From assembly GCF_001543105.1 (NCBI RefSeq), contig NZ_CP014159.1, forward strand, positions 1,116,001-1,180,000: DNA of 64,000 nt, in the 5' to 3' direction. A program made the translations under genes and the position numbers. Below, in pieces: positions 26,101 through 33,641 of the stretch. Source of the DNA: Aerococcus christensenii (GTDB lineage: Bacteria; Bacillota; Bacilli; Lactobacillales; Aerococcaceae). Position 1 is the first letter of the stretch. Each line of letters starts with the position of its first letter. The notes under the pieces were generated by a model. It ran no database searches. It was not told the DNA's origin and saw nothing but the letters and a program-made list of their open reading frames with translations.

Positions 26101-26593
26101 ACGGATTCGTACACAGAAGGGACAAGCTATGGCTTTTCTTCAAGGAGATGACGGTTTTGGTCAGATCGAAGTGACTGTTTTTCCGAAAGCTTATATTGAT
26201 TATGCAGCGCTTCTTCATGAAGGAAGAGAGATTTTTCTGAGTGGAAAAGTTGAAAATCGAAAAGGAAAGAAGCAAGTTATTCTTCAGACCGCAACAGAAG
26301 TTTCTCAACGCTTAAAAGATGCATTAAAGAAACAGACTAGTAATCAAAAAAGCCACTTAAAAAAAGAAAAAATGTATCACATTCGAGTCGCTAATCGAGC
26401 ATTTGCTAGTCAAACAAAGAAACAATTAATGCGACTTATTCAAAAAAATCCAGGGGAGTATAGGATAAATTTCACAATTCAAGAAGAAGGTAAATCGTAT
26501 GTTTTATCTGATTCTTATCGATTAGGAAATTCTTCTGAAATCCTTGCTACACTTAGGATGATGTACGGCAAAGGAAATGTTTTATTCTTATGA
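23189..26593 (+). CDS. dnaE: DNA polymerase III alpha subunit (DnaE type)
   Basis: 1134 residues, a C-family replicative/lagging-strand polymerase. An N-terminal PHP-like domain (1-200) starts PLNVTSTYTLLKS and lacks the usual HxHxxYS metal motif, so it looks inactive. The polymerase core has the catalytic PDIDLDFPDD (about 382-391), tandem HhH (DLLRRAMSKKK region) and a C-terminal OB domain (about 970-1060). No exonuclease domain is present, as in DnaE rather than PolC. Start ATG 23189 (or 23192) follows GGGAGGT. It is upstream of pfkA, the classical Firmicutes order dnaE-pfkA-pyk. Confidence 0.95.
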   Translation: MMFVPLNVTSTYTLLKSPMTPKAYVKAGKKLGYSSLGLCDQNVLYGVNEFYQACQQEGIQPLIGLRVAFAIGQANQEEWIVYAQNYQGYQELMEISTWLKSTDSIESEQERPFLLQNSRNCFLILDSVNGPHINYLKQNQPQLAEKFLEQFQGEKWNGRVYLGIDDQDTYYHSALRTLSKKSGCPLIAMPAVAYEKPGDYFIQRLLQAIDKNEVLEDYQHLAGESGSAFLKQEAAYLKRYQALGLEEAVENCRELANQCQVTLPYHQHLLPRYPLPEGVEVCDYLRQKAEEGLEDRHLLNLPVYKKRLDYELAVIDQMGFSDYFLIVWDVMAYAHRQKIMTGPGRGSAAGSLVAYALKITQVDPIANHLLFERFLNPERKNMPDIDLDFPDDKRQEIVEYVYRKYGSEHVAQISTFGTFQAKKALRDVGHTFGEDKKLIDQWAKTITGMGQGLRDSYQSSPQLQGLVNNHVNGMLWFKTACALEGLPHHVSTHAAGVLLSDKPLVETIPLQAGLNHTIHQSQFTMGEVEAIGLLKIDFLSLSNLTILANGIAAGEKILNQKLEPSVFPRDDQAVYQLFQEGDTLGIFQFESSGIRRVLKRVKPTNMSDLAAVNALYRPGPMQQIDEFVKRKHGQAPITYLHPDLEGILKETYGVMVYQEQVMQVAQKIAGFTLGEADLLRRAMSKKKHALIEQMKEKFVQQAKEKGYSQEKAEEIYHYIASFADYGFNKSHAYAYSYLAYQLAWLKVNLPAAFYYGILSRTKIYEEKGQALYQEAKWRGVTVEVPDVNQSYVGMQVKDAKILQLGLSDIRAIPRASAYQLVQERLEGGRYKSLFDLMNRLDLKYIRKEVLEQLALSGALDTFGLTRRTLIEEAIPKYIDHITLFGRTGDQQLSLPLFIEGDKQLYAPNIKELPEYDESHLRLGEQSTLGQALTLPLFQDYQPFYRTGLIQATSQLPVSQKVHLLLHIQQIKRIRTQKGQAMAFLQGDDGFGQIEVTVFPKAYIDYAALLHEGREIFLSGKVENRKGKKQVILQTATEVSQRLKDALKKQTSNQKSHLKKEKMYHIRVANRAFASQTKKQLMRLIQKNPGEYRINFTIQEEGKSYVLSDSYRLGNSSEILATLRMMYGKGNVLFL

Positions 26594-26604
26594 AATCGTT
26601 TTCC
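26591..26604 (+). promoter_or_regulatory. cre-like CcpA site upstream of pfkA-pyk
   Basis: TGAAATCGTTTTCC matches TGNAANCGNTNNCA except for the last base. It overlaps the dnaE stop codon and lies about 35 bp before the pfkA -10. Such a position suits CcpA activation of glycolytic genes, as known for the las operon of Lactococcus. Confidence 0.5.
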
Positions 26605-26635
26605 TACAAAAATGCTACTCATAATCATAAAAACA

Positions 26636-26644
26636 TGATATGAT
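26636..26644 (+). promoter_or_regulatory. Extended -10 promoter of pfkA-pyk
   Basis: TGaTATGAT 36 nt upstream of the pfkA ATG. Confidence 0.5.
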
Positions 26645-26680
26645 ACTATGTGAACGAAAAAGAAAGGATACGGTGAAATT

Positions 26681-27658
26681 ATGGCAAAAAAAATCGCTGT
26701 CTTGACGAGTGGGGGAGACGCCCCTGGAATGAATGCTGCTATTCGTGCAGTTGTTAGAAAAACAATTTTTGATGGCCATGAAGCTTACGGTGTACGGTAT
26801 GGCTATCGTGGACTGGCAGAGGGAGATATTTTTCGGATGGAAGCTGCGGATGTTTCTAATCTTTCTGCTCGTGGTGGTACGGTACTTTATACGGCCCGTT
26901 ATCCGGAATTTGCGAATGAAGAAGGGCAACTTAAAGCCATTGAACAACTCAAACGTCATGATATTGATGGCTTAGTTGTTATTGGTGGAGATGGATCTTA
27001 TCGTGGCGCTTTAGCCTTAGCGCGCCATGGTTTTTTGACAGTAGGTATCCCTGGGACGATCGATAATGACATCCCTGGAACCGATTTCACTCTTGGGTTT
27101 GATACCGCATGTAATACAGCGATTGATGCTTTAGATAAATTAAGAGATACCGCTAAGAGTCATATGCGTACTTTTATTGTTGAAGTGATGGGACGTAATG
27201 CCGGAGATATTGCTTTATGGTCCGGAATTGGATGTGGAGCAGATCAAATTATTATTCCAGAAAAAGACTTTAATATGGATGATGTTATTGCTCAAATTGA
27301 TCACGGTCGGGAAAGAGGCAAGATGCATACTATGATTGTTCTTGCAGAAGGCGTGATGCCTGCTCATGAATTTGCAGAGGCAATGAGTCAATATGGGGAA
27401 TATCATATTCGGGCTGTAGTTATTGGGCATATTCAACGGGGCGGGGCACCTAGCGCCAAAGACCGCTTGTTAGCAACTGCTTTCGGTCATCGTGCAGTTG
27501 AAATGATTGAAGAAGGTAAGTCAGGAATCTGTATGGGAATTCGTGATAACAAGCTCATTTACACACCAATTGAAGAAGCTTTGAATAGCAAGGGAACAGA
27601 CTCTAATTTTAATGAGTATCTCTATAACTTGAATAACGAAACTTCTGTTTGGTCATAG
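26681..27658 (+). CDS. pfkA: ATP-dependent 6-phosphofructokinase
   Basis: 325 residues, slightly longer than the usual 319-320. It phosphorylates fructose 6-phosphate, the committed step of glycolysis. Visible are the ATP site [24 protein letters not shown], the catalytic [12 protein letters not shown] (Asp near 127), the substrate site [10 protein letters not shown] and the effector/substrate motif [18 protein letters not shown] follows AAAGGAT. pyk starts 20 nt after its stop. Confidence 0.97.
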   Translation: MAKKIAVLTSGGDAPGMNAAIRAVVRKTIFDGHEAYGVRYGYRGLAEGDIFRMEAADVSNLSARGGTVLYTARYPEFANEEGQLKAIEQLKRHDIDGLVVIGGDGSYRGALALARHGFLTVGIPGTIDNDIPGTDFTLGFDTACNTAIDALDKLRDTAKSHMRTFIVEVMGRNAGDIALWSGIGCGADQIIIPEKDFNMDDVIAQIDHGRERGKMHTMIVLAEGVMPAHEFAEAMSQYGEYHIRAVVIGHIQRGGAPSAKDRLLATAFGHRAVEMIEEGKSGICMGIRDNKLIYTPIEEALNSKGTDSNFNEYLYNLNNETSVWS

Positions 27659-27678
27659 GTATAAAAGGAGAAATAATT

Positions 27679-29466
27679 ATGGCATTTAATATGAAATTAG
27701 ATAAAAAAACGAAGATTGTCTGCACGATTGGGCCAGCTTCTGAATCTAAAGAAACACTTATGGAACTCGCAAGATCCGGTATGGATGTTGCTCGGATGAA
27801 TTTCTCCCACGGCTCTCATGAAGAACATTTAGCCAGAATTAAAATGGTTCGTGAAGTGGAAAGAGAAGTTGGGAAACGGATCGGGGTCTTACTTGATACT
27901 AAAGGTCCAGAAATCCGTACCCACGATATGAAAGATCACCAGCCTGTTCTTCTAGAAAAAGGGACCACAGTTCGGATTTCTATGAACCAAGTAGAAGGAA
28001 CCAAGGACTTAATTTCTATCACTTATCCAGAATTGATTAATGATGTGAAACAAGATTCTCATATTTTAATTGATGATGGTTTGGTAGACCTTCGCGTAAC
28101 GGCCATTGACTTTGATAAGCAAGAAATTGTCACTGAAGTAGAAAACAGTGGGATTATCAAAGACAAAAAAGGGGTTAACGTCCCGGGCGTTTCTATTGGA
28201 TTACCAGGGATTACCGAAAAAGACGAAGATGATATTCGTTTCGGACTTGAAAATGGCATTGATTTCATCGCCGCTTCCTTTGTTCGGAAAGCAGAAGATG
28301 TCTTAGAAATCCGTAAAATATTAGAAGAAACCGGTCAAGAAGATGTTCAAATCATCCCTAAAATTGAAAGTCAAGAAGGGGTAGAAAACTTAGATAGCAT
28401 CTTACAAGTGTCTGATGGGTTAATGGTTGCTCGTGGGGACTTAGGGGTAGAAATCCCAGTGGAAATGGTTCCTGTTTATCAAAAGGAAATGATTCGGAAA
28501 TGTAATGCTGCGGGTAAACCAGTGATTACGGCTACTCAAATGCTAGACTCCATGCAACGAAATCCACGTCCTACCCGTGCAGAAGCTTCTGACGTTGCTA
28601 ATGCGATCTTAGATGGAACTGATGCTATCATGTTATCTGGTGAAACAGCAGCTGGGGACTATCCTATTCAAGCGGTTCAAACGATGGCAAGAATTGCTGT
28701 AACAACGGAACGGGAAGGCAAATTACGTAATCAAGCGAAGAAGGCCTTGAAAGAATACAAGAACAGTGATGTGTCTGAAGCGATTGCGCAATCTGTTGCT
28801 CACACAGCTAGCAACTTAAATATCAATACCATCGTAGCAGCCACCAATTCAGGGCACACCGCTCGTTTAATTTCTAAGTATCGTCCAGACGCTTATATCT
28901 TGGCTTTGACTTTCACCGAACGTCAAGCCCACAAGCTATTGATCAGCCGTGGCGTTGTTCCAATGGTTATTGAAAAGCTAAAATCAACCGATGAATTAAC
29001 TTTAGTAGCTACTCAAACCGCCAAAGAATACGACTATGCTAAAGACGGCGACTTAATCTTGATTACAGCGGGTGTTCCTGTCGGCGAAACAGGCACAACT
29101 AACTTAATGAAGATTCAAATGATTGGAGAGCGCTTGATTGAAGGCCAAGGTATCGGCAATTCTTCTGTGATTGGACATGTGGCTAAGGCAAGCACTCCTG
29201 AAGAAGCTATTCAAAAGGCTAACTTCAACAATATTCTCGTCTTGGATCGGACAGACGAACGTTATAATGAAGCAATCGAAAAAGCGGGGGCAGTCATCGT
29301 TGAACACGCGACTTTGACAGGTCATGCTGCTGTAATGAGCGTGAATACAGGGACCCCAGTCCTTGTTAATGCGAAAGAAGCTTTCGAAGTTCTAGAAGAA
29401 GGTCAATTGATCACTTTAGATGCTCGTCGTGGAAGAGTCTACGCAGGGGCTACTACCACTATATAA
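27679..29466 (+). CDS. pyk: Pyruvate kinase
   Basis: 595 residues. It makes pyruvate and ATP from phosphoenolpyruvate. Core motifs are KIVCTIGPAS, MNFSHGSHEEH, the DTKGPEIRTH loop, the signature around IPKIESQEGVEN, and ATQMLDSM. It carries the extra C-terminal PEP-utiliser-like domain (about 500-595, ending GHAAVMSVNTGTPVLV...ARRGRVYAG) typical of Bacillus/Lactobacillus enzymes. ATG 27679 lies 8 nt after AAAGGAG; an in-frame TTG at 27649 inside pfkA is rejected. A terminator follows. Confidence 0.97.
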   Translation: MAFNMKLDKKTKIVCTIGPASESKETLMELARSGMDVARMNFSHGSHEEHLARIKMVREVEREVGKRIGVLLDTKGPEIRTHDMKDHQPVLLEKGTTVRISMNQVEGTKDLISITYPELINDVKQDSHILIDDGLVDLRVTAIDFDKQEIVTEVENSGIIKDKKGVNVPGVSIGLPGITEKDEDDIRFGLENGIDFIAASFVRKAEDVLEIRKILEETGQEDVQIIPKIESQEGVENLDSILQVSDGLMVARGDLGVEIPVEMVPVYQKEMIRKCNAAGKPVITATQMLDSMQRNPRPTRAEASDVANAILDGTDAIMLSGETAAGDYPIQAVQTMARIAVTTEREGKLRNQAKKALKEYKNSDVSEAIAQSVAHTASNLNINTIVAATNSGHTARLISKYRPDAYILALTFTERQAHKLLISRGVVPMVIEKLKSTDELTLVATQTAKEYDYAKDGDLILITAGVPVGETGTTNLMKIQMIGERLIEGQGIGNSSVIGHVAKASTPEEAIQKANFNNILVLDRTDERYNEAIEKAGAVIVEHATLTGHAAVMSVNTGTPVLVNAKEAFEVLEEGQLITLDARRGRVYAGATTTI

Positions 29467-29493
29467 TAGGAAATAATAAACACTTAAAGGATG

Positions 29494-29519
29494 AAAAGGA
29501 CGATTTTTCGTCCTTTTTT
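29494..29519 (+). terminator. Terminator after pyk
   Basis: Stem AAAGGACGA/TCGTCCTTT with a TTTT loop, then T's. Confidence 0.85.
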
Positions 29520-29618
29520 ATTTAGAAGCTAAGTTAAAAATAAAAAAGATAAGTTGTAAAATGAAGTGCATAAAGAAAAGGACGACAAAAAACCAGTGAG
29601 GCTCTATACTTAAAAGCG

Positions 29619-30724
29619 TCTAAACCCAAGTAAAGGAGCACTCACCGGCTATGAAACACCAAGGTCATATGCACACCTTTCTGCAGAAAAACGCAGAATC
29701 ATCCAAGCAATGCACCATGAAGGACATAAACAGAAAGAGATTGCTGTCGCCATCGGAGTTAATCAAAGTCCCATATCGCGTGAATTAAAACGCGTCAAAT
29801 GACCTACGATCATCAATATGTTGATGTCTATCTAGCAGAGACTGGCGCGCGTGTTTATAAAGAAAATCGGTCAAATTCAAAGGCAAAAGGTGCTTTGTTC
29901 GGAAAGTCTACTTTTATAAAAGCTTTTGAAGAAGCTTTACTGACGCATAAAAAAGATCGTGTCTTCAATGTTGACACTTTCACTCATAAGTACCGTAGAG
30001 AGCATCCTTTAGAAAGTGTCCCTTGCCCCAAAACGATGTATAAATATATCAACCTTGGGATATTAAGAGTGAAAAATATTGATCTTCCTATGAAACCACG
30101 GATTCGCCCAAGAAAGCAATCAAGTGAACCACGAGGAATGAATAAAAAGTTATTCGCAAAAAGCATTGATCAACGATGCCCAGCCATTCTTTCCAGAGAA
30201 GAATTTGGTCATTGGGAGTTTGATCTCGTGATAGGAAAGAAGACTAAGGGGGAGCCTTGTATTATTACTCTAGTTGAACGGAAAACGCGAAAACTTCTCA
30301 CCCAGAAGACTTGGAAGTGGGATGCCGCTTCAATTGTAAAGTCCGTAAAAAAGATGATTCTCAAAGAGGAGCAAGAGTATTTAAAACCCTTAACGACCGA
30401 TAAAGGAAGTGAATTTTCTAATCTGTCACAACTTGAAAACGGACTAAAAGATATAGAAGTCTTTTTCACTCACGCTTATTCTGCCTGGGAAAAAGGAACT
30501 AACGAAAGGCATAATCGCGTGTTAAGAGAATTCTTGCCTAAAGGGACCAGCTTTAAAAATCTGATATACCAAGAGTTGGCGCACTACACGAATACTATAA
30601 ACAATCGCTTCAGAAAGATCTTAGATTATCAAACGCCCAATGACTGTTACATCATGGGAGTTGCGAAACTTCAGGATACCCTTAGAGAAGTAGGTTAAAG
30701 TGCTTAACCAAGTTTAGAGATTCA
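29619..30724 (+). mobile_element. IS30-family insertion sequence (decayed)
   Basis: About 1.1 kb, the usual size of IS30 elements. A left terminal repeat at 29619-29642 (TCTAAACCC...GCACT) is matched imperfectly by the complement of 30697-30719 at the right. Between them is an IS30-type transposase broken by two frameshifts. The outer boundaries are uncertain because an extra inverted copy of the right end lies at 30760-30790. It sits between the pyk terminator and the pyrF leader and interrupts neither. Confidence 0.75.
29651..30698 (+). pseudogene. IS30-family transposase, two frameshifts
   Basis: The helix-turn-helix part reads in one frame from about 29680 to 29802 (AEKRRIIQAMHHEGHKQKEI, then AIGVNQSPISRELKR), the classic IS30 N-terminus. 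The apparent start ATG 29651 is in another frame, implying a one-base loss near 29678-29683. A second shift at 29799-29802 (stop overlapping ATG as ATGA) separates this from the 299-residue catalytic part. That part carries the DDE domain: GHWEFDLVIGKK (first Asp), LTTDKGSEF (second Asp) and ERHNRVLREFLPKG (Glu). The product is probably inactive, unless the ATGA junction allows coupled synthesis of two polypeptides. IS30 transposases are normally one frame. Confidence 0.8.
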
Positions 30725-30790
30725 GGGTGGGCCAGTCAAGGTCCGCTACGCTTTCCCCTTGAATCTCTAAATAGTAATCAAGCACTTTAA
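30697..30790. repeat. Imperfect inverted repeat at the right end of the IS30 element
   Basis: Arm 1 is 30697-30724 (AAAGTGCTT...TTTAGAGATTCA) and arm 2 is 30760-30790 (TGAATCTCTAAA...AAGCACTTT). The outer and inner parts match while about 8 bp in the middle differ. The arms are separated by about 35 bp. Confidence 0.7.
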
Positions 30791-30931
30791 GCTTGAGAAA
30801 ATGGGCCAAGAATGATTGATTTTATCAGCCTTTTAGCTATTTTGCATGAAACTGAAATTTTTGAATTTAAATATGCATTTGATATTGCAATTTACCGAAA
30901 AATAAAAAAGGAGAAATTGATTTTTTACAGA

Positions 30932-30960
30932 TTGACAAACCTCTAATTATTCGATATAAT
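30932..30960 (+). promoter_or_regulatory. Promoter of pyrF-pyrE
   Basis: Perfect consensus: -35 TTGACA (30932-30937), 17 bp, -10 TATAAT (30955-30960). Confidence 0.85.
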
Positions 30961-30966
30961 ACTATA

Positions 30967-31097
30967 AATTTGGAGCGAGACTCTAACTTTAATTCTGTCC
31001 AGTGAGGCATGAAAAGTAATCAATGAAAATATACGCCCTCTTGAGGCGACGAATTGAAGACTTTTTTGAACCTGGACATTTGTCGAGGTTTTTTTTA
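30967..31097 (+). promoter_or_regulatory. PyrR-type attenuator leader of pyrFE
   Basis: The leader contains TCCAGTGAGGC (30998-31008), matching the PyrR RNA-binding loop (TCCAGnGAGGC). It ends in a terminator hairpin (AACCTGGAC/GTCGAGGTT, 31069-31090, one mismatch) with eight T's. By the known PyrR mechanism, UMP-bound PyrR would favour termination. pyrR itself is not in the window. Confidence 0.8.
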
Positions 31098-31119
31098 TGG
31101 CAATAAGAGAGGTGGAAAG

Positions 31120-31821
31120 ATGAAAACATTATTTGTTGCACTTGATTTTAAAACGGAACAGGAAACCTTTGCCTTCCTAGATAAGTTTGAAGGCCAATCG
31201 ATTGGGGTAAAGGTCGGCATGTCTCAATTCTACATGTCAGGTCCTAAAATTATTGAAGAAATGTGTCGTCGGGGGCACGAAGTTTTTTTGGACTTAAAGT
31301 GTCACGATATTCCTAATACGGTTTACTTGGCCTGCTTACAGCTCAGCCAGCTTCCTGTCAAACTTTTGACCGTTCATACTCTTGGTGGAAAGGAAATGAT
31401 GCAAGCAGCTGTTAAGGGAGTGGAAGAAGGCCCTTACCAGCCTCAAATTTTAGGGATTACGCAACTAACTTCTACTAATCAAACTCAGCTCAATCAAGAC
31501 CTAGGAATTTCTGGAGACTTGCAATCTTCTGTTATTCACTTAGCACAATTAGCTGAAGAGAGTGGACTAGCAGGTGTGGTTTCCTCTGTTCAAGAAGTGA
31601 GCCAGATTAAAGCTGCAACGTCTGAACGTTTTCTTTCCCTTACACCGGGTATCCGGATGCAAACAAATGCGACGAACGATCAGAAACGTGTTGCTACGCC
31701 AGAACAAGCCCGCTTAGCAGGGGCTGACTTTATTGTGGTGGGACGTCCAATTACTCAATCAAGTGATCCTGTCGCTGCTTATCAAGAATTTATTCATCAA
31801 TGGAAAGGAAGTAACAACTAA
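31120..31821 (+). CDS. pyrF: Orotidine 5'-phosphate decarboxylase
   Basis: 233 residues. It converts OMP to UMP, the last step of de novo pyrimidine synthesis. Visible are LFVALDFKT, the catalytic motif FLDLKCHDIPNTV (Asp-Lys-Asp array), TVHTLGGKEMM, LTPGIRMQ and DFIVVGRPIT. ATG 31120 follows AGAGGTGG; the longer in-frame opening at 31054 begins inside the attenuator hairpin and is rejected. Its stop overlaps the pyrE start by one base (TAATG). Confidence 0.96.
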   Translation: MKTLFVALDFKTEQETFAFLDKFEGQSIGVKVGMSQFYMSGPKIIEEMCRRGHEVFLDLKCHDIPNTVYLACLQLSQLPVKLLTVHTLGGKEMMQAAVKGVEEGPYQPQILGITQLTSTNQTQLNQDLGISGDLQSSVIHLAQLAEESGLAGVVSSVQEVSQIKAATSERFLSLTPGIRMQTNATNDQKRVATPEQARLAGADFIVVGRPITQSSDPVAAYQEFIHQWKGSNN

Positions 31822-32447
31822 TGTCTACCCCTATTAATCAACAAGTCGCTCATATCTTACTTGAAAAACAAGCCGTTATCTTACAACCGGATGATCCTTT
31901 CACTTGGGCAAGTGGCATTAAGAGCCCCATCTACTGTGATAATCGCCAACTTCTTTCTTATCCTAAGGAACGTCGCATCGTGGCAGAAGGTTTGGCTGAT
32001 TTGATTAAGACTTACTATCCAGAAGCTACCGCCATTGCCGGAACCGCAACTGCGGGGATTCCTCATGCGGCTTGGGTCAGTGAAGTTTTAGGCCTTCCTA
32101 TGGTTTATGTTCGCTCAAAAGCGAAAGATCATGGACGCAAGAGTCAAATTGAAGGAAAGCTCTCTCCAAATGACAAGGTTGTTCTCATTGATGATCTTAT
32201 TTCAACCGGAGGAAGTGTGTTAGAAGCTTGCCGACCAGTCGCTGAAAGGGCTACTGTTCTTGGAGTTGCTGCGATCTTTACCTACAACTTAAAACGGGCA
32301 GAGAATAACTTTAAAGAAGCGGGACAGACACTTCATGTCTTGACAGATCTTCACACACTTTTAGAGGTAGCAAGTCGAGATCATGGCTTAACACCTGATC
32401 AACTCGAAACCGTAAAAACTTTCCACCATCGCCTCAATGAAAACTAA
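31821..32447 (+). CDS. pyrE: Orotate phosphoribosyltransferase
   Basis: 208 residues. It makes OMP from orotate and PRPP. The PRPP-binding signature VVLIDDLISTGGSVLEA (about 121-137) and the N-terminal SGIKSPIYCDNRQLLSYP are clear, with the catalytic loop VRSKAKDHGRKSQIEG. It is coupled to pyrF and both are under the PyrR-type leader. The rest of the pyrimidine pathway is not in the window. Confidence 0.96.
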   Translation: MSTPINQQVAHILLEKQAVILQPDDPFTWASGIKSPIYCDNRQLLSYPKERRIVAEGLADLIKTYYPEATAIAGTATAGIPHAAWVSEVLGLPMVYVRSKAKDHGRKSQIEGKLSPNDKVVLIDDLISTGGSVLEACRPVAERATVLGVAAIFTYNLKRAENNFKEAGQTLHVLTDLHTLLEVASRDHGLTPDQLETVKTFHHRLNEN

Positions 32448-32703
32448 GAGTTTAATTTATATTCTATGGGGATTTGAACGATAGAATAAGATGAAAATGT
32501 TTCAGTGACAGCTGTGTAAGGGGCTACTTATATTACATTTTGTTAATAAAATGGGCTAAATTTAAGTTCATATGTACCTTTCATAACAATAATGACACTG
32601 GAATAGGTAGAGTGAATAAGTTACTGATAGGCTATCCAACAACTACTGGCGTCAGTATTGTCATCAAAAAAGGAGTTCATGCTACTTACTCTATGTTGTA
32701 GTA
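32448..32703 (+). other. Intergenic region after pyrE
   Basis: About 255 bp of A/T-rich DNA with no convincing gene and no clear terminator. A 57-codon open stretch ending at TAG near 32701 has no plausible start or ribosome site except a GTG at 32612 and is treated as non-coding. Confidence 0.4.
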
Positions 32704-32717
32704 TCGATATATATCGA
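32704..32717 (+). promoter_or_regulatory. 14-bp perfect palindrome ahead of the LPXTG gene
   Basis: TCGATATATATCGA directly abuts the ribosome site AAAGGAG (32717-32723). It could be an operator or a small mRNA hairpin affecting translation; neither is proven. Confidence 0.4.
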
Positions 32718-32731
32718 AAGGAGAATGTCAT

Positions 32732-33523
32732 ATGACAAAAGATTTGAAGAAATTATTGTTAGCCGCTACTGCTACTACCGCAACTGCTGGGGTATTATTT
32801 ACTTCTGATGCTGTTTTAGCTGCTGGTAATGATCAAGAAAGTGCTAAAGTTGAAAAACAAGAAGAAAAGAAAACTATTCCTGAAAAAGGAGAAGTTTCTA
32901 AAGCAAAAACTTCTTTTGATCAAACTGTAAAAGAGAAAGAAGAAGGTAAAAAGAAGAAAGAAAAAATTCAAAAAGCTGTGGGCTTAAAAGATCAAAAAGT
33001 TGATCAAGTAGAAGCTACTGAGAATAACGAAGAAGGTTTTCATTTTGTTGTTGATGCAGAACAAGCTGCTGAAAATGCTCTCCTTGATAATGGAGGTGTC
33101 AACGAAGGTTACAAGATTGCTCGTCGTGAATACAAAGACGACAAAGGTAAAGTTAAAGATGCTAAATTCTTCTACACTTTGACTATTGGAGAAGGTAAAG
33201 AAAAAGGTCGTTTCGAAGACAATACCCAAGGTTTCGCAAGCAAAGAAAACGCTGTGAAAGCTGCTGAAAAAGCCCTTAAAGTTGACCACGAAATCAATAC
33301 AGGTTACGAAATCAACTTCAACAAACGTATGGGTCGTTACTTCTACAAATTAACCATGGACGGCAAGAAAGTTGTTCCTACTACTAAAGTAGCAGACAAG
33401 AAGAAAGCTAACAAGAAAGTAGCCGACAAGAAAGACGACAAGACTGCTGGTCAAAAAGCTAAAGTTTTACCTAAGACAGGTGCTGTTGCAGGTTCTGCTT
33501 TCACCTTCCGTCGTAAAAAATAA
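32732..33523 (+). CDS. Secreted surface protein with shortened LPXTG anchor, unknown function
   Basis: 263 residues. The signal peptide (1-30) has positive MTKDLKK, a hydrophobic Ala/Thr-rich core and a likely cut after AVLA. Next come a charged Lys/Glu-rich stretch (about 35-90) and two related ~45-residue modules. Module 1 is about 110-155 (AAENALL...GYKIARREY...FFYTLTIGEG); module 2 is about 172-215 (AVKAAEKAL...GYEINFNKRMGRYFYKLTMDG). A Lys-rich tail (KKANKKVADKK) leads to LPKTG and RRKK. Only nine residues (AVAGSAFTF) separate LPKTG from RRKK, too few for a normal membrane-spanning sorting signal. I do not recognise the modules; a PepSY-like helix-plus-strands shape is only a guess. ATG follows AAAGGAG; a terminator follows. 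Confidence 0.75.
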   Translation: MTKDLKKLLLAATATTATAGVLFTSDAVLAAGNDQESAKVEKQEEKKTIPEKGEVSKAKTSFDQTVKEKEEGKKKKEKIQKAVGLKDQKVDQVEATENNEEGFHFVVDAEQAAENALLDNGGVNEGYKIARREYKDDKGKVKDAKFFYTLTIGEGKEKGRFEDNTQGFASKENAVKAAEKALKVDHEINTGYEINFNKRMGRYFYKLTMDGKKVVPTTKVADKKKANKKVADKKDDKTAGQKAKVLPKTGAVAGSAFTFRRKK

Positions 33524-33578
33524 TTAGAATAATAGAGATTTCTGAATCATTATTTTAATAGTTTGATGATGTTCCGAG

Positions 33579-33617
33579 AACCAGCGATTGTGCTCAATGG
33601 AGCAGTCGCTGGTTTTT
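33579..33617 (+). terminator. Terminator after the LPXTG gene
   Basis: Stem AACCAGCGA/TCGCTGGTT with an extra inner TGCT/AGCA pairing, then T's. Confidence 0.85.
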
Positions 33618-33641
33618 ATAATGAGATAAAGGAGTGATTGT

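Noticed and set aside
30812..30946. 44-codon + frame MIDFISLLAILHETEIFEFK... before pyrF
   Set aside because: No ribosome site, and it ends inside the pyrF promoter. It is probably chance in A/T-rich DNA.
32505..32701. Open stretch of about 57 codons between pyrE and the LPXTG gene
   Set aside because: No ATG start, no ribosome site and no recognisable protein features.
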